From Promethearchaeota archaeon CR_4 (GTDB taxonomy: Archaea; Asgardarchaeota; Lokiarchaeia; Sigyniarchaeales; CR-4): a stretch of 5,398 nucleotides of DNA. This document shows, one piece after another, positions 1 through 5,398 of the stretch. The stretch covers positions 142 through 5,539 of the forward strand of contig MBAA01000068.1 in NCBI GenBank assembly GCA_001940655.1, written 5' to 3'. The stretch's first letter is position 1, and each line of letters starts with the position of its first letter. The notes under the pieces were generated by a model, which worked only from the letters and a program-made list of their open reading frames with translations, had not been told where the DNA came from and made no database searches. Position numbers and translations under genes: made by a program.

Positions 1-1616
1 GCAGGGGCCGTAACGCGTTCTGCATAGGCACCAAATCCCTGTGTGATTCGGACATAGTTCGAGCACTCTTCTGTTTCGGGAAGATCCACGCAGAAAGAGG
101 ATCTTTTACGGCCCCACTCACCCTTGATCCGATTTTTAATCATCCCCCACGCGCTATTGTCTGCCACCACTCCCACGAACGGGGTCTCGTAGCGGATCGC
201 AGTATCTAATTCGTGGATGTTGAACAGGTAAGACCCATCGCCGGTGATGAAAAAGACCCGTTGGTCGGGTTTCGCGAGTTTTGCGCCTATAGCATAGGGA
301 ATAGCTGTTCCTAGGTGACCCATTCCCACGGACATGAGTATGGTGCGGGGATCACGGGCTTTCGTAAAATCAATTTGACTAATAGTGAACGTCGCGATGT
401 CCCCACCATCGATGCAGAGTATGTCGTTTGGATCCATAAAATTCAGGAGATCGTGAATGACTCGCTGCGGGAGAATGGGTTGCCGATCTGAGGTCATTTT
501 CGGGCGCAACGACTCGATACCTTGTTTACGAGCTTCTAGCAGGGAAGGAATCCAAGCAGCATCCGGGATTTTTCCCACGTTGCGCGACTTAAGACAATCA
601 TACAGTTGCTGGAGAACAACACCAACGTCACCCAAGACACCAAGTGAAATGGGGCGATTCTTGCCAATCATCTGCGGATCAATGTCTACTTGGATGATCT
701 GGGCATCTGGGTTCCATAATGGGGCTTTCCCATAACCCATCACGTATGAAAACTTGCAGCCGAGGGCAACGATTACGTCCGCATCTCGTGCCGCCTTTAA
801 CAACCCAGGTGACCCGATTGTGGCACCAATATAGGTCGGATGATTTATTGACATCGTCCCGATGCCCATGAACGTGGTTCCACAGGGGATACTAAACTCG
901 AGGGACAATTTTCTTAAAATTTCCCATGACCCGCTCATTGTAACCCCGCCGCCAGAAATAAGCAAAGGACGTTGCGCCTTGCTTAATAGGTCACAAGATT
1001 GTTCGATGAGTTTAGGGTTACCTGCAGGCGGTTCCAACGACCGATATCCTTTCGGGGGGAGTATTACCTGCCCGTAATCCTCCACCTCCCCATAAAATGC
1101 ATCCTCGCGAACTTCCAATTGAACAGGCCCGGGTCGCCCGCTAAAAAGAGCTTTGAAACACTTTTGCGCAGCCCACACCACCCGATTTGGATTGGCGATG
1201 TGCTTCTGATACTTAACAAGGGGACGCAGGAGAGTAAGTTGATCGAGACCTCCCTGCAAACGATGATGATCTTCGAACTTTGGATCCTGCGAGGGATGAA
1301 TTACAAGCATTGGAATATTATCCGCCCAAGCAGAGTCTAAACCTGGAATCAAGTGCGTTACACCTGGTCCAACCGTTCCACACGCAACTGCGAGTTTACC
1401 GGTAACACGGGTTACTGCATCGGCCATGTGCCCACATGCTTGCTCGTGACGCGTGCCGACATAAGTAAGCCTTGTTTCCATCCGGTCGATCGCTTCCAAG
1501 AAGGGAAGAAACTCGCCACCGGGGATTCCAAAAACCCACTCGATACCTTCTGCTTCAAGGGCTTTCACGAGCATCTCGCCCCCGTTGATTGGAGGTCGTG
1601 CGTCTTTTTTAGACAT
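1..1616 (-). CDS. ThDP-dependent enzyme, acetolactate synthase-like large subunit superfamily (3' end cut by window)
   Basis: Reading the minus strand from ATG at 1616-1614 gives 538 uninterrupted codons to the window edge; perhaps 30-50 C-terminal residues are missing, judged by usual family length (550-600). Seen: N-terminal pyrimidine-binding domain with GIPGGEF (about 30-36) and RHEQACGHMADA (56-67), in which E58 is the expected cofactor-activating Glu. GTVGPGVTH (80-88) follows, then a central Rossmann-like domain with VIVALG (281-286) and QVDIDP (309-314). The C-terminal cofactor domain has GDG (459-461), then 25 residues, then N487 in DNSAWGM. These fit the acetolactate synthase / oxalyl-CoA decarboxylase / glyoxylate carboligase superfamily. 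The segment LQGGLDQLTLLRPLVKY (120-136) differs from the GTDAFQE region of true biosynthetic AHAS and somewhat recalls oxalyl-CoA decarboxylases, so I do not call it ilvB. It is divergent from the POR operon, suggesting but not proving a link to 2-oxoacid metabolism. No strong Shine-Dalgarno precedes the ATG. Confidence 0.88.
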   Translation of the reverse strand, partial: MSKKDARPPINGGEMLVKALEAEGIEWVFGIPGGEFLPFLEAIDRMETRLTYVGTRHEQACGHMADAVTRVTGKLAVACGTVGPGVTHLIPGLDSAWADNIPMLVIHPSQDPKFEDHHRLQGGLDQLTLLRPLVKYQKHIANPNRVVWAAQKCFKALFSGRPGPVQLEVREDAFYGEVEDYGQVILPPKGYRSLEPPAGNPKLIEQSCDLLSKAQRPLLISGGGVTMSGSWEILRKLSLEFSIPCGTTFMGIGTMSINHPTYIGATIGSPGLLKAARDADVIVALGCKFSYVMGYGKAPLWNPDAQIIQVDIDPQMIGKNRPISLGVLGDVGVVLQQLYDCLKSRNVGKIPDAAWIPSLLEARKQGIESLRPKMTSDRQPILPQRVIHDLLNFMDPNDILCIDGGDIATFTISQIDFTKARDPRTILMSVGMGHLGTAIPYAIGAKLAKPDQRVFFITGDGSYLFNIHELDTAIRYETPFVGVVADNSAWGMIKNRIKGEWGRKRSSFCVDLPETEECSNYVRITQGFGAYAERVTAP

Positions 1617-1732
1617 ACAGATCTTTATGTGCAAGAGGAAAATATCAATCTTGATACTAACGAGCAAGTTGTTTCAGAGAGTTTTTATCAAAAAATACGT
1701 ACATCCTATGCACTCGTTGTTCAGAAGATGAT
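1617..1732. promoter_or_regulatory. Divergent promoter region between ThDP enzyme gene and por operon
   Basis: This 116-bp gap is the only space from which the two divergent genes can be transcribed. It is AT-rich. On the minus strand, TGATATTTTC (around 1645-1654) lies about 30 nt before the ThDP enzyme ATG, which fits an archaeal TATA box with a leaderless or very short-leader transcript. On the plus strand, TTTTTATCAAAAAATA (1682-1697) is the best TATA-like stretch for the por operon, with an expected start around 1715-1725. No good Shine-Dalgarno precedes GTG 1733 or ATG 1739. The promoter assignment is inference from position and composition. Confidence 0.5.
1643..1656. repeat. 14-bp inverted repeat, candidate operator
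   Basis: TATCAA-TC-TTGATA is a perfect 6-bp-arm inverted repeat with a 2-bp centre. A third copy of the half-site, TATCAA, occurs at 1686-1691, 43 bp from the first, inside the TATA-like stretch proposed for the por operon. The repeat overlaps the proposed TATA element of the minus-strand gene. A dimeric regulator bound here could act on both genes, but AT-rich repeats this short also arise by chance. Confidence 0.35.
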
Positions 1733-2701
1733 GTGAAAATGGCTCTTGCAGAAGATGAAGTCATTCAGGTAAGAATCCACGCTCGAGGCGGGCAAGGTGG
1801 TGTCACCGCCGGGCAACTCCTCGTGCAAGCATGGGATGGGCCAGCTAAGTGTTTTCCAAAGTTCGGAGCGGAACGACAAGGGTCCCCCACAGAAGCATTC
1901 GCACAAATGTCCAAGGATAAGGATTTAATCAGGACAAATGCCCAAGTCTATACCCCCCGATACGTTCTCGTGTTGGATGACACGCTGCTTTTTGACGTAT
2001 GCGTCACGAGTGGGTTGTCAGCGGGTGGATGGGTCATTTTGAACACCACAAAATCCTTTGACGAGATCAAGAAGGTCATCGGAAGGTCGGATCTGAACTA
2101 CGCGAAGGTCGATGCTACGGGCATTGCGCTTGAGATTCTGGGACGCCCGATAACGAATACCGCTATTCTTGGCGCGTTTATCAAGGTATCAGGGATTTTA
2201 TCCCTCGCGGCAATCGAGAGAGCCATTAAACAACAATTCCGCGGAGCCCTCGTGGAAAGCAACATTAATGTCGTAAAAGCGGTCTTTGACAAGGTTGAGA
2301 TTGCCAAGTGCGACATAGCATACAACTATCAGAAAGCTCAGGGCGAGAAACTGAAATGGAGTCACATAGAACCAAATTACCCAGGCGCTGACGACATTGC
2401 TCTCGCTGGCGTGTGGTACGTCCCGGGCGGGTCTGCGAAAGTGCAGACGGGCACGTGGGGTGTGTATAAAATAAAGTTCTTAAAAGAAAACTGCATTAAT
2501 TGCCAAGCTTGTTACTTTAGTTGCCCCGACATGTGCATCAAGCGGGAGAAAGATGACAAAGGCATTTGGCATATAGTGGGTTCTGATCACATCCATTGTA
2601 AGGGGTGTAGAATTTGCGCGGAAGTATGTCCAGGCAAGAAGGGCAATAAAGCCCGGGTAGCCGTGATGGGCGTCCCCACAGAAGAGGTGACAACAGTATG
2701 A
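1733..2701 (+). CDS. porG: Pyruvate/2-oxoacid:ferredoxin oxidoreductase, fused gamma-delta subunit
   Basis: 322 aa. Residues about 11-195 are the POR gamma (catalytic-domain gamma/delta-type) fold: VRIHARGGQGGVTAG (13-27), FGAERQGSPTEAF (44-56), YVLVLDDTLL (77-86) and the TNTAILGAF segment (141-149). Residues about 240-310 are the delta subunit, a two-cluster ferredoxin. Its first cysteines are C254, C257, C260 and C264 (CxxCxxCxxxCP); its second are C289, C292, C295 and C299 (same spacing). The gamma domain takes part in the CoA-dependent step and complex assembly, and the ferredoxin domain passes electrons from the ThDP site to external ferredoxin. The protein is probably cytosolic, with no signal or membrane segment. 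The start is GTG 1733 or ATG 1739 (two residues later); the conserved fold begins at residue 11, so both are possible. It is the first gene of the operon, and its TGA overlaps the porA ATG. Fusion of porG and porD (separate genes in Pyrococcus-type operons) is known, so porGD would also be a fair label. POR versus VOR/KOR specificity cannot be fixed from this subunit. Confidence 0.93.
   Translation: MKMALAEDEVIQVRIHARGGQGGVTAGQLLVQAWDGPAKCFPKFGAERQGSPTEAFAQMSKDKDLIRTNAQVYTPRYVLVLDDTLLFDVCVTSGLSAGGWVILNTTKSFDEIKKVIGRSDLNYAKVDATGIALEILGRPITNTAILGAFIKVSGILSLAAIERAIKQQFRGALVESNINVVKAVFDKVEIAKCDIAYNYQKAQGEKLKWSHIEPNYPGADDIALAGVWYVPGGSAKVQTGTWGVYKIKFLKENCINCQACYFSCPDMCIKREKDDKGIWHIVGSDHIHCKGCRICAEVCPGKKGNKARVAVMGVPTEEVTTV
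2684..2690 (+). promoter_or_regulatory. Strong ribosome binding site for porA
   Basis: GAGGTGA matches the complement of the archaeal 16S rRNA 3' end and sits 7 nt before ATG 2698. It lies inside the porGD coding region and fixes the porA start, which overlaps the porGD stop as ATGA (2698-2701). This implies coupled or reinitiating translation on one transcript. Confidence 0.8.
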
Positions 2702-3915
2702 GTGTTGAACCAATGGAACCATTTTTCAAGGAAATCAAGGAACCAACTGAGTTAATTATGACGGGGAACTATGCTGTCGCCGGGGCAGTCACTCAAACGG
2801 ATCCCGATATCATTTGTGCGTTTCCAATTACCCCCCAAACCCAATCTGTAGAAGGACTCGCGGACGTGGTGAATCAAGGGCGGTTAAAAGCATCATTTGT
2901 GAATGTCGAATCGGAACTGGCAGCAATGGCGTATTCTACGGGCGCCGCTTTAACAGGTGCACGTGTTTTTACTGCTACTGCATCGCAGGGGTACCTTCTT
3001 ATGTGTGAAGCCCTCCCAATGGCGGTCGGGTGGCGTCTTCCCCTGACGATGATGATCTCTGCACGGTCGTTTAACAGTCCCAACCTAAACATCTGGAATG
3101 GATGGGAATTTTCCCTATTTGACCACGGTTGGAATCAGATAATGTCGGAAAACGTGCAGGAAACCTATGATGCTGCCATAATTGCTGTAATGATTTCAAA
3201 CAAGTGCATGTTCCCTACTGCCTTCATCCACGATGGATTTATCACGAGTCACTCGATGCAAAAATTCTTCCCCGTACCTGACGAAGCCGTGCGGAAAATG
3301 ACTCCCAACCTCCAGAAACATAAGGTGGATGTCAATAACCCGGGCGTTTGGGGCGGTCTCGCCTCACCAGAATACTTTATGGAAGAGCGGTTTGCCATCG
3401 ACAAGGCAAAGAAGGACGTACCAGCAAAGATTGATGAAGCGTTCGTGGAATTCGCCAAAGTCACGGGACGGAAATATGATCAGATAGAAACATTCAACCT
3501 CGCGGGGAAGAAACAAGCAATCATCACAATGGGGTCTATGTGTGGCACGATGTTGGGATGGATGCTGAAGAATCCCGATGTAGGATTGATTAAGCTCCGA
3601 ACCTACCGACCGTTTCCAACCGAACGGTTAAGGAAGATACTAGCCGACAACAAGATCGAACGGGTTGCGGTGATGGAAAAGATTGACGCGGTCGGATCCC
3701 CTCTCCCTCCTGTAGGGGCTAGCGTGATGCCAAGCACCTATTCCCTTGGGATTCCGATGCGGAGTTTCATCGTGGCCCAGGGTGGGCGGGATGTCACCTA
3801 CGATGAATTTGACCAAGTGAAGAAGAAACTGCTAAAACTCACCAAGATTGAGCCACCCTTCTACGATTGGATAGGACTCCGCGAGAAAGCGGATAAATTA
3901 TACGAGGGACTGTGA
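2698..3915 (+). CDS. porA: Pyruvate/2-oxoacid:ferredoxin oxidoreductase, alpha subunit
   Basis: 405 aa, close to the family's usual 390-410, complete. Domain I (pyrimidine-binding, 2-oxoacid contact): FPITPQTQSVEG (42-53), NVESELAAM (69-77), the TATASQG loop (92-98), LNIWNGWEFSLFDHGW (130-145), NVQE (152-155), and DG (179-180) followed by SH (184-185). The C-terminal domain II carries IKLRTYRPFP (298-307), VAVMEKIDAVGSP (323-335) and FIVAQGGRDVT (357-367), all standard PorA landmarks. It pairs with PorB to build the ThDP active site and binds the 2-oxoacid. The PITPQT form is shared by POR and VOR enzymes and differs from the PITPST of many 2-oxoglutarate enzymes, so pyruvate or a branched 2-oxoacid is the likely substrate. 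One oddity is at residues 134-138: archaeal PorA proteins, as I recall them, usually have a D(H/Y)SD-like motif after the NI(W/H) segment, while this one has GWEF. Strong Shine-Dalgarno; its stop overlaps the porB GTG. Confidence 0.95.
   Translation: MSVEPMEPFFKEIKEPTELIMTGNYAVAGAVTQTDPDIICAFPITPQTQSVEGLADVVNQGRLKASFVNVESELAAMAYSTGAALTGARVFTATASQGYLLMCEALPMAVGWRLPLTMMISARSFNSPNLNIWNGWEFSLFDHGWNQIMSENVQETYDAAIIAVMISNKCMFPTAFIHDGFITSHSMQKFFPVPDEAVRKMTPNLQKHKVDVNNPGVWGGLASPEYFMEERFAIDKAKKDVPAKIDEAFVEFAKVTGRKYDQIETFNLAGKKQAIITMGSMCGTMLGWMLKNPDVGLIKLRTYRPFPTERLRKILADNKIERVAVMEKIDAVGSPLPPVGASVMPSTYSLGIPMRSFIVAQGGRDVTYDEFDQVKKKLLKLTKIEPPFYDWIGLREKADKLYEGL
3904..3915 (+). promoter_or_regulatory. porA-porB junction: GTGA overlap and weak ribosome binding site
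   Basis: GAGGG (3904-3908) precedes GTG 3912 by only 3 nt and ATG 3921 by 12 nt, neither ideal, so the porB start is either codon (three residues apart). The GTGA overlap (3912-3915) with the porA stop argues for termination-reinitiation from GTG. The junction matters because it shows the permuted porB begins exactly where an operon gene should. Confidence 0.6.
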
Positions 3916-4997
3916 ATAGAATGTCTGAAGAGTCAAAGCGCACTCGAATAGAAGATTTGCTCGCCCGTACCACCAAGGGATATTGGTTGTACGTGAACTA
4001 CGACAACGAAGCCTTCATGAACACGGGTATTCAAGAATCCTCCGCTACGCCTCCCTTCGCTAGCACTACCACGGGGCCTGGTGGAAAGTCCATCAAAGGA
4101 AAAGTGGGCGTTAAACAAGACATTCTCGAAGGATTTGCATTCCTTGGCCTGCGGAGCGGGTTCTTTGCTACCGCGAATCCGGCATATCCCCAAGACTTTA
4201 TGGGAAAAATTATGGACGCACTGACCACTCCTGGTGCGAGTTTTATTACCGTCTTGGCATCTTGCCAGCGCGGGTGGCGGCACGAAGAAAACGACACCAA
4301 TAAAGTCGAAAAACTCGCTACCGAGTGCGGGTACTTCCCACTCTATTCCATTCATGTAAAGGATGGTAAACCTTCGTATACTCTGAATGAACCGGTCGTG
4401 TTCAACAAGGATAAGGTCATCGAATGGGTAAAGATGCTTGGTAAGTTCCGGCACCTCTTCAAACCCGAATTCATGGAAGCGAACCTTGAATTTCTTACGG
4501 ACTCAATCCGACAGCGAACTCAGAACGTTTTAGACCTTGTGGACAAGTTCAACCCTGGTTACAAAGTTGAAAAATACGTCATCCCTCTTTTGAAATTAGC
4601 TAACCAGGAACACATCGCTCCTGGGCATGGTTTGTGTCCTGGATGCGGGGAAGGCCAGATCATTACCCAAATCGCAACTGCGGCAGGGGCAGTGGCGGCG
4701 AAAAATGTCGTGTATACCAACGCGACATCCTGTCTCGAGGTTTCCACTAGCAAGGACAATACCCCCTCGTGGAAAGTCCCGTGGGTTCACCACCTGTTCG
4801 AGTCACCCTCCACCGTTGGCGATGCACTTTCTACTGCTTTCCGCACACTCAAGGCAAAGGGTAAACTCGCAGGGGATCCCCCACGGATTATCTGCCTCGG
4901 TGGAGATGGAGGCACCTACGACATTGGATTCCAGTTCCTCAAGGGGGCTATTGGTCGCCAAGGATCCTATAATATCTTGAGTAAATTGATTAATTAA
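3912..4997 (+). CDS. porB: Circularly permuted pyruvate/2-oxoacid:ferredoxin oxidoreductase, beta subunit
   Basis: 361 aa. All PorB landmarks occur once, but the two halves are swapped. Residues 22-213 are the canonical C-terminal half: YVNYDNEAFMNTGIQ (27-41), TTTGPGGK (52-59), ATANPAYP (86-93), ASCQRGW (116-122) with the usual fourth cluster Cys (C118), LATECGYFPLY (135-145), GKFRHLF (177-183). Residues about 219-349 are the canonical N-terminal half: HIAPGHGLCPGCGEG (234-248; C242, C245), SCLEV (273-277; C274), WKVPWVHHLFES (287-298), then GDGGTYDIGFQFLKGAIGR (331-349). In known PorB proteins GDG is followed about 26 residues later by the YDN asparagine; here the chain ends shortly after GDG and N32 is at the other end. 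Joining R349 to K22 gives 26 residues between GDG and N. Residues 1-21 and 350-361 are extra tails. Expected role: binds ThDP-Mg with PorA and holds the proximal [4Fe-4S] cluster. All predicted ligands remain and the frame is intact, so activity is likely (inference). It is the last gene of the operon, starting by GTGA overlap with porA. It is longer than the usual 290-330 aa because of the tails and linker. Confidence 0.92.
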   Translation: MNRMSEESKRTRIEDLLARTTKGYWLYVNYDNEAFMNTGIQESSATPPFASTTTGPGGKSIKGKVGVKQDILEGFAFLGLRSGFFATANPAYPQDFMGKIMDALTTPGASFITVLASCQRGWRHEENDTNKVEKLATECGYFPLYSIHVKDGKPSYTLNEPVVFNKDKVIEWVKMLGKFRHLFKPEFMEANLEFLTDSIRQRTQNVLDLVDKFNPGYKVEKYVIPLLKLANQEHIAPGHGLCPGCGEGQIITQIATAAGAVAAKNVVYTNATSCLEVSTSKDNTPSWKVPWVHHLFESPSTVGDALSTAFRTLKAKGKLAGDPPRIICLGGDGGTYDIGFQFLKGAIGRQGSYNILSKLIN

Positions 4998-4999
4998 TC
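4988..4999. repeat. 12-bp perfect palindrome over the porB stop codon
   Basis: GATTAATTAATC reads the same on both strands and contains the porB TAA (4995-4997). It may be chance in AT-rich DNA or a weak regulatory site for the downstream gene; nothing else supports a function. Confidence 0.3.
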
Positions 5000-5024
5000 C
5001 CTTTACTCTCTCTTTCTTTTTTTA
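4998..5024 (+). terminator. Probable archaeal poly-T terminator of the por operon
   Basis: Right after the porB stop lies an almost pure pyrimidine tract ending in seven consecutive T (5017-5023). Archaeal intrinsic termination relies on such T-runs in the non-template strand without needing a hairpin, and I see no strong stem-loop here. It would separate the por operon from the next gene. Confidence 0.55.
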
Positions 5025-5033
5025 AGAGCAACA

Positions 5034-5062
5034 TTATAATTATCATATATCCAAGAGGATGT
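5034..5062 (+). promoter_or_regulatory. TATA-like element and short-spaced Shine-Dalgarno before the B12-domain gene
   Basis: TTATAATTAT (5034-5043) lies about 20-29 nt before ATG 5063, so a TATA-driven start would fall at or near the ATG. CATATAT (5044-5050) is a second AT-rich candidate. GAGG (5055-5058) is 4 nt before the ATG, a tight but possible ribosome binding site. The two signals are partly at odds: leaderless initiation would leave the GAGG off the mRNA, while readthrough from por would include it. Confidence 0.45.
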
Positions 5063-5398
5063 ATGAGAGTTCTTCTCATCCAACCCGGTTATCCAATAAA
5101 TCATAAATATAATCCTGCAAGATCGATTATTTTATCACCGTTCGGGTTGGAATGCATTGCAGCGCACGTTCAAGATATTGCGGAAACGTGTATAATTGAC
5201 AATAGATTTTGCAGTCTCTCCTCCCTTACCCAAGAAATCAAGAGTTATCGACCACAATATGTAGGTATAAGTTGCTGTTTTACTTTGGAAATCGACTTCG
5301 TTACTAGGATCGCCAAGATCGCCAAGGAAAATGGCGCAATCTCCGTTGTGGGAGGTTGGCATCCCACGTTACTCGCTGAGACAACACTCTCTTCTCCT
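5063..5398 (+). CDS. Cobalamin-binding-domain protein, probable B12-dependent radical SAM enzyme (N-terminal part only)
   Basis: The frame is open for 112 codons to the window edge. Seen: a start-proximal beta strand MRVLLIQPGYP, then SPFGLECIAAHV (25-36), IIDNRF (44-49), the core strand YVGISCCFTLEIDFVTRIAK (66-85), and VVGGWHPTLLAE (95-106). This order is typical of the Rossmann-like B12-binding domain that opens many class B radical SAM proteins (BchE-like methyltransferases and cyclases). The radical SAM CxxxCxxC cluster site would lie beyond the window, so the catalytic part is inferred. No DxHxxG cobalamin-ligand motif is visible in this part, as in many members of this group. The gene is probably transcribed separately from por given the T-run between them, and its composition looks more AT-rich than the operon. 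Substrate unknown. Confidence 0.78.
   Translation, partial: MRVLLIQPGYPINHKYNPARSIILSPFGLECIAAHVQDIAETCIIDNRFCSLSSLTQEIKSYRPQYVGISCCFTLEIDFVTRIAKIAKENGAISVVGGWHPTLLAETTLSSP

Noticed and set aside
457..1736. Plus-strand open frames at 457-735, 862-1077, 999-1340 and 1353-1736
   Set aside because: They lie mostly antisense to the intact ThDP enzyme frame, have no recognisable domain, and their sequences look like shadow translations. The last also crosses the promoter gap.
3933..4454. Minus-strand 173-codon open frame opposite porB
   Set aside because: It is antisense to strongly conserved PorB sequence, shows no family motif and has no ribosome binding site of note.
3967..4980. Leftover direct repeat between the two ends of porB (CCAAGG followed by AT-rich bases at both ends)
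   Set aside because: The shared string is only six to eight bases and not well aligned to equivalent protein positions, so it is too short to count as a duplication scar.
3912..4997. porB as two fused pseudogene fragments or a truncated copy
   Set aside because: The frame is unbroken, no landmark is missing or doubled, cluster cysteines and ThDP residues are all present, and the start is coupled to porA. Circular permutation explains all of this better.
3912..4997. Assembly error producing the swapped order
   Set aside because: An error would have to create an in-frame start overlapping the porA stop, an in-frame inner join and a clean stop followed by a T-run. This is unlikely, though only reads spanning the region can exclude it.
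5059..5061. ATG at 5059 as the start of the downstream gene
   Set aside because: It is in another frame and stops after about 15 codons; ATG 5063 opens the frame with the B12-binding-domain motifs.

Overview
The window looks archaeal. It carries a pyruvate/2-oxoacid:ferredoxin oxidoreductase (POR-type) operon built from separate subunits in the order gamma-delta, alpha, beta. A ThDP-dependent decarboxylase/synthase-like gene lies divergently upstream and a B12-binding (probable radical SAM) gene lies downstream. The GAGGTGA Shine-Dalgarno, stop-start overlaps, AT-rich TATA-like elements about 26-30 nt before two start codons, and a pyrimidine/T-run terminator fit an archaeon. Multisubunit POR also occurs in anaerobic bacteria, so this is an inference. 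The lineage cannot be named from sequence alone.

Layout. Bases 1616 down to 1 (minus strand): an acetolactate-synthase-superfamily enzyme with an intact frame, cut by the left edge. Bases 1617-1732: a divergent promoter region with a 14-bp inverted repeat. Bases 1733-4997 (plus strand): a three-gene operon of porG-porD fusion, porA and porB, with 4-base overlaps at both junctions. Bases 4998-5062: a terminator and a probable promoter. From 5063: the first 112 codons of a cobalamin-binding-domain protein that runs off the right edge.

The standout is the porB gene (3912-4997). It is one intact frame with every hallmark of a POR beta subunit, but the halves are in swapped order. The canonical C-terminal half (YDNEAFMNTGIQ, the fourth cluster cysteine, GKFRHLF) comes first. 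The canonical N-terminal half (APGHGLCPGCGEG, SCLEV, KVPWVHHLFE, GDGGTYDIG) comes second. This is a circular permutation. The cut falls inside the ThDP-binding motif, so GDG sits near the C-terminus and its partner Asn sits at residue 32. Joining R349 to K22 on paper restores a 26-residue GDG-to-N gap, the same as in a canonical PorB recalled from memory. All four predicted [4Fe-4S] cysteines remain and the gene is translationally coupled to porA, so it looks functional rather than broken.

Together the operon should encode one enzyme complex that interconverts pyruvate (or a related 2-oxoacid) plus CoA with acyl-CoA, CO2 and reduced ferredoxin. PorA supplies the 2-oxoacid/ThDP half-site, permuted PorB the ThDP-binding and proximal cluster half, and PorGD the CoA/gamma domain and the two-cluster ferredoxin arm. 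The divergent ThDP enzyme may act on the same 2-oxoacid pool, but its substrate cannot be read from the sequence.
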